64,000 nt of DNA from Tenacibaculum haliotis. GTDB taxonomy: Bacteria; Bacteroidota; Bacteroidia; Flavobacteriales; Flavobacteriaceae. Positions within the stretch are counted from its first letter, which is position 1. Each line of letters begins with the position of its first letter. Positions 38,514 through 48,785 of this stretch are shown here, in pieces. The translations under genes were made by a program, and so were the position numbers. The notes under the pieces were generated by a model, which did not search any database, was not told the DNA's origin, and saw nothing but the letters and a program-made list of their open reading frames with translations. Where the stretch lies: NCBI RefSeq assembly GCF_025215075.1, contig NZ_JAOBTH010000029.1, positions 62,001-126,000 of the forward strand, written 5' to 3'.

Positions 38514-39467
38514 TTATGCTTGTTTAAACGCTTTTAGTTTTTCTACTAATTGAGGTACAACCTCAAAAGCATCACCAACAATACCATAATCTGCAGCCTT
38601 AAAGAAAGGTGCTTCAGGATCTGTATTGATAACTACTTTTACTTTTGATGCATTAATACCTGCTAAATGCTGAATTGCACCCGAAATACCAATGGCAATA
38701 TATAAGTTTGAAGCTACTGGCTTACCAGTTTGCCCTACGTGTTCACTATGAGGACGCCATCCTAAATCAGATACTGGTTTAGAACATGCAGTTGCTGCTC
38801 CTAAAACAGTCGCCAATTCTTCAATCATCCCCCAGTTTTCTGGTCCCTTCATACCACGACCAGCAGAAACAACAATATCAGCATCAGCAATAGTTACTGT
38901 ACCACTAGCTTTGTTAATACTTTCTGATTTTACTCCTAACTCCGGTAAAGTCGCATCAAAATTCTCCGTCGATCCGCTTACTGCGTTTTCATGAGCTCCG
39001 TACGAATTCTTTGCTACTCCAACTACTTTTTTCTCTGTTGAAATCTCTGTATTGTTAAATCCTTTATTTGAAAAAGCTTTTCTTTTTACAACAAACGGAC
39101 TCACACTAGTTGGCAAAGCAACAACGTTAGATGCATATCCTGCCTCTAAAGCTACCGCTACTAAAGGCGCTACTGTAAAACCATCAATACTAGAATCTAT
39201 AATTACTGTATTTGCTGATTTTAATTCAGCTACTTGTTTTATTATTGAAGTATAAGCTTTTGCGTTAAACGACATTAAATCATTTTTAACCTCAACTACT
39301 TTTTCTGCTCCGTAAGCATACAATTCAGAAGCATCTCCTCCGTTGATAGTTAATACTACCATATCGCTACCTGATTGTTCAGCTACTTTTTTTCCGTACG
39401 AAACTACTTCAAAAGCAGTTTTTTTAAATTTTCCTTCCGATGCATCGGCAAAAACTAATACAGACAT
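38514..39467 (-). CDS. etfA: Electron transfer flavoprotein alpha subunit
   Basis: Carries FAD and hands electrons from acyl-CoA dehydrogenases to ETF-quinone oxidoreductase. The protein has 317 residues. The C-terminal FAD domain shows VSAGRGMKGPENW, GQTGKPVASNLYIAIGISGAIQH and INTDPEAPFF. The start at 39467 (MSVLVFADASEGK) is the family start; a longer frame to 39497 adds ten basic residues. It follows etfB after 70 bp. Confidence 0.95.
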   Translation of the reverse strand: MSVLVFADASEGKFKKTAFEVVSYGKKVAEQSGSDMVVLTINGGDASELYAYGAEKVVEVKNDLMSFNAKAYTSIIKQVAELKSANTVIIDSSIDGFTVAPLVAVALEAGYASNVVALPTSVSPFVVKRKAFSNKGFNNTEISTEKKVVGVAKNSYGAHENAVSGSTENFDATLPELGVKSESINKASGTVTIADADIVVSAGRGMKGPENWGMIEELATVLGAATACSKPVSDLGWRPHSEHVGQTGKPVASNLYIAIGISGAIQHLAGINASKVKVVINTDPEAPFFKAADYGIVGDAFEVVPQLVEKLKAFKQA

Positions 39468-39537
39468 ATTTTTATATTTTTTTAATGTTATTAGCAAAAA
39501 AACTCTTTTTGCAACAACGTGATTTTAAATCTTACTC

Positions 39538-40278
39538 TTAAATTGCTTTTGCTTCGTTGTGTAACAAGTCGATTAATTCATCAACAGTATCAACTAACTT
39601 CACAGCTCCTTTTTCGGCAGGCTTCTCGAAATTTTGAGTCGCAGTACTTGCAACAACACCTGTAGGCTCTACTACAGCTAAAGGTTTTTTACGTGCCATC
39701 ATAATTCCACGCATATTTGGTATACGTAAATCTTTTTCTTCTACCAGTCCTTTTTGACCCGCAATTACCATTGGTAAAGTTGAAGATACTTTTTCTTCTC
39801 CTCCATCAATCTCTCTACTTAATGTTACATTTGTACCATCTACTTCAGCACCTACACAAGCATTTACAAAGTTAAAATCTACCAAAGAAGCTAACATCCC
39901 AGGAACCATTTGACCGTTATAATCTGCAGACTCTTTTCCTGCTAAAACTAAATCATACCCTCCGTTTTTAACAACTTCAGCTAATTCTTTAGCAACCATA
40001 AAACCATCAGTAGGTTCTGCGTTTATACGAATTGCATCATCTGCTCCAATAGCTAAAGCTTTACGTAAAGTTGGCTCTGTTGAAGCCCCTCCAACATTTA
40101 CAACTGTTACACTAGCACCTTGTTTTTCTTTAAACCACATTGCGCGAGTTAAACTAAACTCATCATAAGGATTTATAACATACTGAACTCCATTAGTATC
40201 AAACTTTGTATCGTTTTCAGTAAAGTTAATCTTTGAAGTAGTATCAGGTACATGGCTAATACAAACTAATATTTTCAT
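39538..40278 (-). CDS. etfB: Electron transfer flavoprotein beta subunit
   Basis: Partner of EtfA, 246 residues. The family features are KILVCISHVPDT at the start, YVINPYDEFSLTRAMWFKE, the DLVLAGKESADYNGQMVPG segment and the C-terminal IPNMRGIMMARKKP. It is divergent from the PDH beta gene across a 214-bp spacer with a 30-bp perfect palindrome. Confidence 0.95.
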   Translation of the reverse strand: MKILVCISHVPDTTSKINFTENDTKFDTNGVQYVINPYDEFSLTRAMWFKEKQGASVTVVNVGGASTEPTLRKALAIGADDAIRINAEPTDGFMVAKELAEVVKNGGYDLVLAGKESADYNGQMVPGMLASLVDFNFVNACVGAEVDGTNVTLSREIDGGEEKVSSTLPMVIAGQKGLVEEKDLRIPNMRGIMMARKKPLAVVEPTGVVASTATQNFEKPAEKGAVKLVDTVDELIDLLHNEAKAI

Positions 40279-40333
40279 ATATTGTTATTTTTAAGAAACT
40301 TAATTTTGAGCGACGAAGTTACGTATTTTTTTT

Positions 40334-40363
40334 AAAATTTACTATGCATGCATAGTAAATTTT
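40334..40363. repeat. 30-bp perfect palindrome between etfB and the PDH E1 beta gene
   Basis: The half-site AAAATTTACTATGCA is followed at once by its exact reverse complement, with no spacer. The core ATGCATGCAT is alternating purine-pyrimidine. A smaller inverted repeat GTAGT/ACTAC lies at 40393-40409. The position between divergent genes suggests an operator for a dimeric regulator. It has no T run fitting a terminator. Confidence 0.75.
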
Positions 40364-40453
40364 TCATCCTTCTTATAGTTTAGTAGCTATACGTAGTAAT
40401 TATGACTACCGATTTGTTTAAGTTAAAAACCTATTTGTTATTTGTATTTTTAT

Positions 40454-40461
40454 TATTTTTG
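40454..40461 (+). promoter_or_regulatory. Candidate -7 element of the PDH E1 beta gene
   Basis: TATTTTTG matches TAnnTTTG; the nearest TTG (40435-40437) is 16 bp upstream, slightly short of the usual 17-23. Transcription would start about 25 bp before the ATG. Confidence 0.4.
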
Positions 40462-40492
40462 CTGTCTTGATAAACAACTACTAATATAACGT

Positions 40493-41476
40493 ATGAAAAC
40501 AATACAATTTAGAGAGGCTATTTGCGAAGCTATGAGTGAAGAAATGCGAAGAGATGAAAGCATTTACTTAATGGGTGAAGAAGTAGCTGAATATAACGGA
40601 GCTTATAAGGCTTCAAAAGGAATGTTAGACGAGTTCGGTGAAAAAAGAGTTATTGATACTCCTATTGCTGAATTAGGTTTTGGTGGTATTGCAGTTGGAT
40701 CTGCAATGAACGGAAATCGCCCTATTGTTGAATACATGACCTTTAATTTCTCTTTAGTTGGTATTGATCAAATTATCAATAACGCTGCTAAAATTCGCCA
40801 AATGAGTGGCGGTCAATTTAATTGTCCTATTGTTTTTCGTGGCCCAACGGGTTCTGCTGGTCAATTAGGAGCAACTCACTCGCAAGCTTTTGAAAACTGG
40901 TTTGCAAACACTCCTGGTTTAAAAGTAATTGTACCTTCTAATCCATACGATGCAAAAGGTTTATTAAAAGCAGCTATTCGTGATGATGATCCAGTAATTT
41001 TTATGGAATCAGAACAAATGTATGGTGATAAAATGGAGGTTCCTGAAGGTGAATACATTATACCTATAGGTGTTGCCGATATTAAAAGAGAAGGAACAGA
41101 TGTAACCGTTGTTTCTTTTGGTAAGATTATTAAAGAAGCTTACAAAGCTGCTGATGAATTAGCTAAAGAAGGAATTTCTATTGAAGTTATTGATTTACGT
41201 ACAGTTCGCCCGATGGATCATAAAACAATCCTAGAATCAGTAAAGAAAACAAATAGATTGGTGATTTTAGAAGAAGCATGGCCTTTTGGAAGTGTCTCTT
41301 CAGAAATTACTTTTAGAATACAAGATGAAGCTTTTGATTATTTAGATGCACCTATTAAAAGAATTACCACTGCAGATACACCAGCACCATATTCTCCTGT
41401 TTTATTAGAAGAATGGTTACCAAATGCAAGTGATGTTGTTAAAGCTGTAAAAGATGTTTTATACATTAATAAGTAA
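40493..41476 (+). CDS. pdhB: Pyruvate dehydrogenase E1 component, beta subunit
   Basis: Protein of 327 residues. With the alpha subunit it forms the thiamine-diphosphate E1 that decarboxylates pyruvate. Recognised by MGEEVAEYNGAYKASKGM, the DTPIAELGFGGIAVG segment, and EYMTFNFSLVGIDQIIN with GPTGSAGQLGATHSQ. The alpha and E2 subunits are not next to it, as is usual in Flavobacteriia where the genes are split. A hairpin terminator follows. Confidence 0.94.
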   Translation: MKTIQFREAICEAMSEEMRRDESIYLMGEEVAEYNGAYKASKGMLDEFGEKRVIDTPIAELGFGGIAVGSAMNGNRPIVEYMTFNFSLVGIDQIINNAAKIRQMSGGQFNCPIVFRGPTGSAGQLGATHSQAFENWFANTPGLKVIVPSNPYDAKGLLKAAIRDDDPVIFMESEQMYGDKMEVPEGEYIIPIGVADIKREGTDVTVVSFGKIIKEAYKAADELAKEGISIEVIDLRTVRPMDHKTILESVKKTNRLVILEEAWPFGSVSSEITFRIQDEAFDYLDAPIKRITTADTPAPYSPVLLEEWLPNASDVVKAVKDVLYINK

Positions 41477-41502
41477 TAGAAAATAGAAATTGAATAGAAA
41501 TT

Positions 41503-41534
41503 AAAATCCTTTTGACACATGTCAAAGGGATTTT
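41503..41534 (+). terminator. Terminator after the PDH E1 beta gene
   Basis: The stem AAAATCCTTTTGACA/TGTCAAAGGGATTTT has a 2-nt loop and one mismatch. An in-frame ATG at 41519 lies in its loop, so it is unlikely to be the start of the next gene. Confidence 0.7.
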
Positions 41535-41548
41535 CTAGTAATAAAAAA

Positions 41549-44077
41549 ATGAAAAATACGCTATCAATATTACTAATACTCATTACCAGTTCTTTATGTG
41601 CTCAGCTCACTTTAAAAGGTAAAGTTGTTGACGAATTTAACAACCCAATGCCTTTTGTTAATGTTTTTTTAAAAAATACCACACACGGAACAACAACCAA
41701 TGATGATGGTTCTTTTTTTTTAAAAACAAAAAAATATAGAGGTACACTAGAAGTCTCTTTTATCGGTTTTCAAACACAAACTGTAAAAGTAAATCAGAAA
41801 ACTAAATACCTAAACATTTCTCTTAAAGAAGGCACTAACGAACTAGAAGAAGTAATAATTGTTTCGAAACCTAAAAAAAGGTTGAAAAAAAAAGAAAATC
41901 CAGCGTATCGAATTTTAAAAGAAATTTGGAAGAGAAAGAGGAAAAACGGACTTGACTTAGTTAATCATTATCAATATAAAAAGCATACAACCATTGAAAT
42001 TGGTCTTAATAATTTAGATACCCTTTTCTTAAAAAGAATTTTTAAAGATGATTACCAAAAGACTATTGAAAAAGTAAAATATGATAGTGATGGAATTAAT
42101 TACTACATCCCTATTTTTTTAAACGAACAAATTGCAAACATATACGGAGATAACAAAAATAACAATGTTAGGGAAGACATAGAAGCAGAAAAGGCAGACG
42201 GGCTAGGTGCTCAAGGTTTTGTTTTTGACCGCATGTCAAATACTTTTCAAAATATAGATGTCTTTAAAAACAACATCACTTTATTAAGAAAATCTTTCGT
42301 TAGTCCATTATCTACAGATGGTTTTGCAACTTATGATTACGTGCTTTATGATAGCATTGTTAAAAACGACAAAAAGCTATACAATATTTATTTTTTCCCT
42401 ATCAGAGATGGTGATTTAGCCTTTCAAGGAAATTTTTGGGTAGCAGACAAAACGTTTTCTATTAAGAAATTAAAAATGAAGGTTCATAAAAGCATCAACT
42501 TAAACTTTGTTAGAGGCTTATCTTTTGAAAAAGAATTTGATGTAAAAAACGACAGTATATATCTTCCTATTAAAAATGCATATGAAGGAGATTTTACATT
42601 TCTTGACAAGAACGAAAGTAATAAAGGACTAACAATTAAGAAAACGATTCTTTTTGACAAATATATATTAGACAAACCTCTCCCTTCTGATTTTTACACT
42701 CAAGAAGTTGTAAAAATAAGACCAGACCAATATAAAAAGGAAGCTGCCTACTGGGAATCAAAAGAAAATAACGATATTAATTCAACATATAAACTTATAG
42801 AAGAGGTAAAGGAGAAAAAACAAATAAAGAACATTACTGGTTTAATAAACACCCTTGCAAGCGGATATGTAAATACTAAATGGGGAGTTCAATTTGGACC
42901 ATTATGGACCATTTTTGCAAACAATCAAGTAGAAGGCTTTAGAACTAAAGCTGGTTTTAAAACCTTTAAATCAAAAGATGATCGTTTTCGTTTAGGCGGA
43001 CATTTAGCTTATGGATTTAAAGACAAAAAATTCAAATACGGTATTGAAGGTCGTTATCTTTTATCTTATCAACCAAGGATAGCTATTGGATTGGCATATC
43101 AAAAAGACATAGAACAACTTGGAAGTTCTTTACTAAACACCACACAACTTTTAGGAACTACTTTTGGTACCGATGCTTTATTTTCTAGAGGAGATAATTT
43201 TTTCTTATCCAAGGTAGAAAAAGTGGCTACAAATTTTGATTATCAAATCAAAAACAATTTACATGCCGGAATAAATTTTTCGCATGCAAAAATACAATCT
43301 GCTTCTCTCAAGAATTTCTCTATGGACTATCTTGACAAAGCTAGAAATGTCCAATCACAAGTAACTGATGTCGCTTCTGATATTTATGTTTCTTATACTC
43401 CAGGTAGATTTGTATACGGATTAGGGGTTGAAAGACGTTTTGGTCGTAACATATTCCCTACGATAGTACTAAATTATCGCAGAGGTTACAAAGGACTTTT
43501 TAACGGAACTCATACCTACGACAAATTACAATTCAAATATAACCAGCCTATTCTTTTAAGTAAGTTCGGAATTTTAGACGCGACTTTAGAAGCAGGAAAA
43601 ACTTTTGGAACAGTACCTGTTTCTTTATTAGATGTAATACCTGCCAACCAAACATTGTCTTTAACGAAAAATACATTTGCTTTATTAAATTATTATGATT
43701 TTGTAACTGATGCTTATTTAGCAACACATTTCGAGCAGCATTTTAACGGATTCATCTTAAACCGAATCCCTTTATTAAAGAAATTAAAACTACGTAGCTT
43801 AGTTACTTTTAGAGCTGCATACGGAACAATATCAAAAGAAAATAGAGCTATTAATGATGGCTTAATAAATAGTAGTGGTGCTGCAAATATTAACTACAAC
43901 ACACCTAACAAGGTGTATTATGAATATAGTGTTGGTCTTGAAAATATAGGTTATGGTAACTTACGTTTTTTACGTATTGATGCTATTTGGAGAAGTAATT
44001 ATAAACCACCTGCAGGCTCAATAGTTCCGCCCTCTCCAAAATTTGCAATACGTATCGGAATTAAACCAGGCTTATAA
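41549..44077 (+). CDS. DUF5686 outer-membrane protein with carboxypeptidase-like regulatory domain
   Basis: Protein of 842 residues from the ATG at 41549, which gives a signal peptide MKNTLSILLILITSSLCAQ. Residues 20-100 are a CarboxypepD_reg-like beta-sandwich (GKVVDEFNNPMPFVNVFLKN, VSFIGFQT), and the rest matches DUF5686, ending in barrel-like strands (FLRIDAIWRSNY, FAIRIGIKPGL). The combination is frequent in Bacteroidota and may be a TonB-independent outer-membrane barrel; the function is unknown. An upstream ATG at 41519 lies in a terminator loop. Lys-rich stretches occur near residue 100. Confidence 0.85.
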   Translation: MKNTLSILLILITSSLCAQLTLKGKVVDEFNNPMPFVNVFLKNTTHGTTTNDDGSFFLKTKKYRGTLEVSFIGFQTQTVKVNQKTKYLNISLKEGTNELEEVIIVSKPKKRLKKKENPAYRILKEIWKRKRKNGLDLVNHYQYKKHTTIEIGLNNLDTLFLKRIFKDDYQKTIEKVKYDSDGINYYIPIFLNEQIANIYGDNKNNNVREDIEAEKADGLGAQGFVFDRMSNTFQNIDVFKNNITLLRKSFVSPLSTDGFATYDYVLYDSIVKNDKKLYNIYFFPIRDGDLAFQGNFWVADKTFSIKKLKMKVHKSINLNFVRGLSFEKEFDVKNDSIYLPIKNAYEGDFTFLDKNESNKGLTIKKTILFDKYILDKPLPSDFYTQEVVKIRPDQYKKEAAYWESKENNDINSTYKLIEEVKEKKQIKNITGLINTLASGYVNTKWGVQFGPLWTIFANNQVEGFRTKAGFKTFKSKDDRFRLGGHLAYGFKDKKFKYGIEGRYLLSYQPRIAIGLAYQKDIEQLGSSLLNTTQLLGTTFGTDALFSRGDNFFLSKVEKVATNFDYQIKNNLHAGINFSHAKIQSASLKNFSMDYLDKARNVQSQVTDVASDIYVSYTPGRFVYGLGVERRFGRNIFPTIVLNYRRGYKGLFNGTHTYDKLQFKYNQPILLSKFGILDATLEAGKTFGTVPVSLLDVIPANQTLSLTKNTFALLNYYDFVTDAYLATHFEQHFNGFILNRIPLLKKLKLRSLVTFRAAYGTISKENRAINDGLINSSGAANINYNTPNKVYYEYSVGLENIGYGNLRFLRIDAIWRSNYKPPAGSIVPPSPKFAIRIGIKPGL

Positions 44078-44135
44078 TCATTGATTTAACAATAAAATAA
44101 TAATTCTTTTTAAGGATAAAACACTAATAAATTAC

Positions 44136-44143
44136 TATTTTTG
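44136..44143 (+). promoter_or_regulatory. Candidate -7 element of ppa
   Basis: TATTTTTG matches TAnnTTTG exactly, about 37 bp before the start codon. No TTG is found at the usual spacing upstream. Confidence 0.4.
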
Positions 44144-44179
44144 CAATCCAAATTTTAGAAACGAAGAAAAGAAAGATAT

Positions 44180-44707
44180 ATGACTTCAAAAGAAAGAAAA
44201 ACAGTAGATGTTTTAATTGAAATACCTAAAGGAAGTAGAAATAAATACGAATACGATTTTGACTTAGGAAAAATTCGTTTCGATAGAATGTTATTTTCAT
44301 CAATGATGTACCCTGGAGATTACGGTTTCATTCCAGAAACGCTAGCTTTAGATAACGATCCATTAGATGTATTAGTTTTAGGAGCTGAACCAACTTTTCC
44401 TATGTGTGTTATGGAAGTAAAACCAATCGGTGTTTTCCATATGGCAGATGAAAAAGGACAAGATGAAAAAATCATCTGTGTTCCTGTTTCTGATCCTATC
44501 TGGAGTCAATTAAACGACTTAAAAGATATGAACCCTCACCAAGTAAAAGAAATTACTCACTTTTTTCAAGTTTATAAAGATTTAGAAAAGAAAAAAGTAG
44601 ATGTTGGTGGTTGGGGAGACGCAAACGAAGCTTATGAAATCTTAGATAAGTGTATCGAACGTTACGAAAACAGCGAACATAAAGCAAACGGAGATTTTAC
44701 TATTTAA
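44180..44707 (+). CDS. ppa: Inorganic pyrophosphatase, soluble (family I)
   Basis: Hydrolyses cytoplasmic pyrophosphate. The protein has 175 residues. The family I active-site motif is visible as DNDPLDVLVL, with the PGDYGFIPET segment before it and KDLEKKKVDVGGW near the C-terminus. It lies directly upstream of the membrane pyrophosphatase, separated by a terminator. Confidence 0.96.
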   Translation: MTSKERKTVDVLIEIPKGSRNKYEYDFDLGKIRFDRMLFSSMMYPGDYGFIPETLALDNDPLDVLVLGAEPTFPMCVMEVKPIGVFHMADEKGQDEKIICVPVSDPIWSQLNDLKDMNPHQVKEITHFFQVYKDLEKKKVDVGGWGDANEAYEILDKCIERYENSEHKANGDFTI

Positions 44708-44732
44708 TAAGTAAAATTCTATATAAATTATC

Positions 44733-44766
44733 AAAAACCTCTCAGAACATTCTGGGAGGTTTTTTG
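44733..44766 (+). terminator. Terminator after ppa
   Basis: The stem AAAACCTCTCAG/CTGGGAGGTTTT has one T-G pair and is followed by T residues. The TTTG at its end (44763-44766) is 18 bp before TATATTTA (44785-44792), a near-match to the -7 element, and may double as the -33 element of hppA. Confidence 0.8.
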
Positions 44767-44826
44767 TTTAGTCGCTGATTTCGTTATATTTACGAACATC
44801 AATTAACTAATCAAAATATAAAACAT

Positions 44827-47370
44827 ATGGAATCAATAATGATTTGGATGCCAATTGTAGCCGCTGTAATAGGACTACTTTACATGCTCGTTAAGAAGAA
44901 ATGGGTAATGACACAGGATGCTGGTGATGGAAAAATGAAAGAAATTTCTGACCATATTTACGAAGGTGCCTTAGCTTTCTTAAATGCAGAATATAAACTA
45001 TTAACAATTTTTGTAATTATCGTTAGTGTTTTACTCACAATTGTAGCCTACTTTGTTCCAACAACAAGTTATTTAATTGTAATCGCATTTATCTGTGGTG
45101 CTATTTTTTCTGCTTTCGCAGGAAACATGGGAATGAAAATAGCAACCAAAACAAATGTAAGAACTACACAAGCTGCAAAAACAAGCCTACCTAATGCCCT
45201 TAAAATTTCTTTTGGAGGCGGAACTGTAATGGGACTCGGCGTTGCCGGATTAGCCGTTTTGGGATTAACCACATTCTTTATCGCTTTCTTCTACTTCTTC
45301 ATGGAAGGAGTATGGACGAACACCATGGATATGACAATTGTTCTTGAAACCTTAGCTGGTTTCTCTTTAGGTGCAGAAAGTATTGCGCTATTTGCTCGTG
45401 TTGGTGGAGGTATTTACACAAAAGCTGCCGATGTTGGTGCCGATTTAGTAGGTAAAGTTGAGGCTGGTATTCCAGAAGATGACCCACGTAACCCTGCTAC
45501 AATAGCAGATAATGTAGGTGATAATGTAGGTGACGTTGCGGGTATGGGAGCCGATTTATTCGGTTCGTATGTTGCAACGGTTTTAGCTGCAATGGTTTTA
45601 GGTAATTATGTTATCAAAGATATGGGCGGAAGTATTTCTGATGCCTTTGGCGGAATTGGCCCTATATTATTACCAATGGCAATTGCGGGTATCGGAATTA
45701 TAATTTCGATGATAGGAACCATGTTGGTAAAAATTAAAAGTAATGATGCTAAAGAATCTCAAGTAATGAGCGCCTTAAACTTAGGTAACTGGGTTTCTAT
45801 TGGCTTAGTAGCAATCGCTTGTTTTGTTTTATGTAAATGGATGCTTCCAGAAAACATGAAAATGGAATTCTTTGGTGAAGGCTTACAAGACATCTCATCA
45901 ATGAGAGTATTTTACGCAACATTGGTTGGTTTAGTTGTTGGTGCTGTTATTTCTTCAGTAACCGAATATTATACAGGTTTAGGAAAATCACCTATTTTAA
46001 AAATAGTACAACAATCATCTACAGGAGCCGGAACAAATATTATTGCTGGTTTAGCAACAGGTATGATTTCTACATTCCCTTCTGTTATATTATTTGCCGC
46101 CGCAATTTGGTCATCTTATGCTTTCGCAGGATTTTACGGAGTAGCATTAGCTGCTTCTGCAATGATGGCAACTACTGCGATGCAGTTAGCAATTGATGCT
46201 TTCGGACCAATTGCAGACAATGCTGGTGGAATTGCAGAAATGAGCGAACAAGAACCAATTGTACGTGAACGTACAGATATTTTAGATGCCGTTGGTAACA
46301 CTACTGCTGCAACAGGTAAAGGTTTCGCAATTGCTTCTGCCGCATTAACATCGTTAGCTTTATTTGCTGCTTATGTAACCTTTACAGGAATAGACGGAAT
46401 TAATATTTTTAAAGCACCTGTTTTAGCAATGTTATTTGTTGGTGGGATGGTTCCCATTGTTTTTTCCGCTTTAGCGATGAATGCCGTTGGTAAAGCTGCC
46501 ATGGAAATGGTACAAGAAGTAAGACGTCAGTTTAAAGATATTCCAGGAATAATGGAAGGTACAGGGAAACCAGAATACGATAAATGTGTCGCAATTTCTA
46601 CGGAAGCTTCTTTAAGAGAAATGATGTTACCTGGATTATTAACAATCGGATTCCCTTTAATTATTGCCTTTGTTCCAATGCTATTCGGAATGAATAATTT
46701 AGCGATTGCCGAAATGTTAGGTGGTTACATGGCTGGTGTTACAGTTTCGGGGGTGCTTTGGGCAATATTTCAGAACAATGCTGGTGGCGCCTGGGATAAT
46801 GCTAAAAAATCTTTTGAAGCTGGAGTAGAAATCAATGGAAAAATGACTTATAAAGGTTCGGATGCTCACAAAGCTGCTGTAACTGGTGACACGGTGGGTG
46901 ATCCTTTTAAAGACACTTCTGGTCCATCAATGAATATTTTAATTAAACTTACCTGCTTAATTGGGTTGGTAATAGCTCCTATTTTAGGCGGACACAATAT
47001 TGATACAAATTCTCATTCCGAAGATATTACTATCACAAAAGATGGTAAAACGGTTAAAGTTGAACTCAAAAATGTTACCTATACTGATGATGACGGTAAA
47101 ACAACCGTAATTAAAAATGAAATCAGTAAAATTATAAAAGTGGATATTAGCAAAAATGATGACGGAACCGCAAAGGCTATAATCACAACAGCTACAAACG
47201 AGAACGGAGAAGAAATTACAAAAGAAGAAGTTATAGAAGGAACTTTAGAGGAAGTGAAAAAGAAAATAAAAACTTTTGAAAACAGCGGAGAGAAAATTAA
47301 TATTAATGTTACGGAGGAAGCTAATAAAATCGTTAAAGAAATAACGGTAGATGCTGAAAAAGTAAAATAA
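44827..47370 (+). CDS. hppA: Membrane-bound ion-translocating pyrophosphatase with C-terminal extension
   Basis: Integral membrane protein of 847 residues with about 16 helices that couples pyrophosphate hydrolysis to Na+ or H+ export. The substrate site [11 protein letters not shown] starts at D202, followed by the second acidic cluster DNVGDNVGD. Ala494 and Gly497 in [10 protein letters not shown] are the residues of the K+-dependent subfamily, which includes Na+ pumps. Residues from about 722 form a roughly 125-residue hydrophilic tail rich in Lys, Thr and Glu, with repeated [12 protein letters not shown] strings; the C-terminus of this family faces the periplasm, so the tail should too. 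It is flanked by terminators. Confidence 0.95.
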   Translation: MESIMIWMPIVAAVIGLLYMLVKKKWVMTQDAGDGKMKEISDHIYEGALAFLNAEYKLLTIFVIIVSVLLTIVAYFVPTTSYLIVIAFICGAIFSAFAGNMGMKIATKTNVRTTQAAKTSLPNALKISFGGGTVMGLGVAGLAVLGLTTFFIAFFYFFMEGVWTNTMDMTIVLETLAGFSLGAESIALFARVGGGIYTKAADVGADLVGKVEAGIPEDDPRNPATIADNVGDNVGDVAGMGADLFGSYVATVLAAMVLGNYVIKDMGGSISDAFGGIGPILLPMAIAGIGIIISMIGTMLVKIKSNDAKESQVMSALNLGNWVSIGLVAIACFVLCKWMLPENMKMEFFGEGLQDISSMRVFYATLVGLVVGAVISSVTEYYTGLGKSPILKIVQQSSTGAGTNIIAGLATGMISTFPSVILFAAAIWSSYAFAGFYGVALAASAMMATTAMQLAIDAFGPIADNAGGIAEMSEQEPIVRERTDILDAVGNTTAATGKGFAIASAALTSLALFAAYVTFTGIDGINIFKAPVLAMLFVGGMVPIVFSALAMNAVGKAAMEMVQEVRRQFKDIPGIMEGTGKPEYDKCVAISTEASLREMMLPGLLTIGFPLIIAFVPMLFGMNNLAIAEMLGGYMAGVTVSGVLWAIFQNNAGGAWDNAKKSFEAGVEINGKMTYKGSDAHKAAVTGDTVGDPFKDTSGPSMNILIKLTCLIGLVIAPILGGHNIDTNSHSEDITITKDGKTVKVELKNVTYTDDDGKTTVIKNEISKIIKVDISKNDDGTAKAIITTATNENGEEITKEEVIEGTLEEVKKKIKTFENSGEKININVTEEANKIVKEITVDAEKVK

Positions 47371-47390
47371 TTTAACAACTATATTTTATA

Positions 47391-47426
47391 GAAACCCGAT
47401 AGTTATATTCTATCGGGTTTCTTATT
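47391..47426 (+). terminator. Terminator after hppA
   Basis: The stem GAAACCCGATAG/CTATCGGGTTTC has a 7-nt loop, is followed by TTATTTTT and ends before the pabB start. Confidence 0.85.
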
Positions 47427-47434
47427 TTTGTAAG

Positions 47435-48757
47435 ATGTCTAAAAGAACCCAATCTGATTTTAAAATAGATAACCCAAAAGAATTTAAGCAAAAACTATTT
47501 GCTTGGTCTAAGCAGTTTGAAACTGCTATTTGGTTGGATTCTAATAATTACGAGCAAAAATATTCTTCGTTTGATTGTTGTTTGGCTGCTGATGAGTTTA
47601 CGTCTATAAAAACTGATGCTCAAAATGCTTTTGATAAACTAAAAGAATATCAATCATATACTAAAGACTATCTTTTTGGCTATATTTCTTATGATGTAAA
47701 AAATGATGTTGAAAAACTACAGTCAACTAATTTTGACGGACTTCATTTTCCTGACTTGTATTTTTTTCAACCTCAAAAATTAATTTTCATTAAAGGAAAT
47801 ACAATTGAGTTTCATTATTTACAAATGATAGATGATGAGTTAGAAGAAGATTTTAATGACATCTTAGAAACGAACCTTTATATTAATTCTGCTGAAATCG
47901 AAAAACCATCAGAAGAAGAAAAAATCAAAATAAAACTTCGTATTCACAAAGATGAGTACCATCAAAAAGTATCAAAAGTTTTAAATCATATTCATAGAGG
48001 CGATATTTATGAAGCTAATTTCTGTCAAGAATTTTATGCTGAAAATACCAATATCAATCCTTATAATATATACACGCATTTAAACGACATATCTGAACCG
48101 CCTTTTGCTACTTTTTTCAGACACGAAAACTTGTATTTATTATCTGCAACACCCGAAAGGTATTTAAAAAAAGAAGGAACAAAAATTATATCACAACCTA
48201 TTAAAGGAACTGCAAAACGATTAATCGATGTTATTGAAGATGATAAAATAGCTTTCGATTTGTCGCGCGACGAAAAAGAACGAGCAGAAAATGTGATGAT
48301 TGTAGATTTGGTTCGCAATGATTTATCAAAAACTGCAAAAAAAGGAAGTGTTATTGTTGAAGAGCTTTGCAAAGTGCATTCTTTTAAACAAGTGCATCAA
48401 ATGATATCTACCATAGTATCAGAAATAGCAACAACCACACATCCTGTTGATGTTATTAAAGATACGTTTCCGATGGGTAGCATGACGGGAGCTCCGAAAG
48501 TATCAGCCATGAAAATCATTGAAGAATTAGAAGAAACAAAACGCGGATTATATTCGGGAACCATCGGTTATTTTACGCCAAACAATGATTTCGATTTTAA
48601 TGTTATCATCCGAAGTATTTTATATAATGCTGACGAAAAATACGTTTCATATTCAGTTGGTGGCGCAATTACAGCCAAGTCAACTCCCGAAAAAGAATAT
48701 GAAGAATGCTTATTAAAGGCGAAAGCAATGAAATATGTTCTTCAAAATAACAAATAG
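47435..48757 (+). CDS. pabB: Aminodeoxychorismate synthase component I (PabB-type chorismate-binding enzyme)
   Basis: Converts chorismate and ammonia to aminodeoxychorismate for folate synthesis. The protein has 440 residues. The signature QPIKGTAKR holds Lys257; this PIKGT form marks PabB, while anthranilate synthases have PIAGT. Later motifs are RAENVMIVDLVRNDLS, FPMGSMTGAPKVSAM and GLYSGTIGYF. No glutamine amidotransferase gene adjoins it. It is the first gene of a tightly spaced plus-strand operon. Confidence 0.92.
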   Translation: MSKRTQSDFKIDNPKEFKQKLFAWSKQFETAIWLDSNNYEQKYSSFDCCLAADEFTSIKTDAQNAFDKLKEYQSYTKDYLFGYISYDVKNDVEKLQSTNFDGLHFPDLYFFQPQKLIFIKGNTIEFHYLQMIDDELEEDFNDILETNLYINSAEIEKPSEEEKIKIKLRIHKDEYHQKVSKVLNHIHRGDIYEANFCQEFYAENTNINPYNIYTHLNDISEPPFATFFRHENLYLLSATPERYLKKEGTKIISQPIKGTAKRLIDVIEDDKIAFDLSRDEKERAENVMIVDLVRNDLSKTAKKGSVIVEELCKVHSFKQVHQMISTIVSEIATTTHPVDVIKDTFPMGSMTGAPKVSAMKIIEELEETKRGLYSGTIGYFTPNNDFDFNVIIRSILYNADEKYVSYSVGGAITAKSTPEKEYEECLLKAKAMKYVLQNNK

Positions 48758-48785
48758 ATTACTATCTTGAGCCGAAAAATAGCAG

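Noticed and set aside
41519..41548. ATG at 41519 as start of the DUF5686 gene
   Set aside because: It lies in the loop of the pdhB terminator, and the ten extra residues precede a clean signal peptide starting at 41549.
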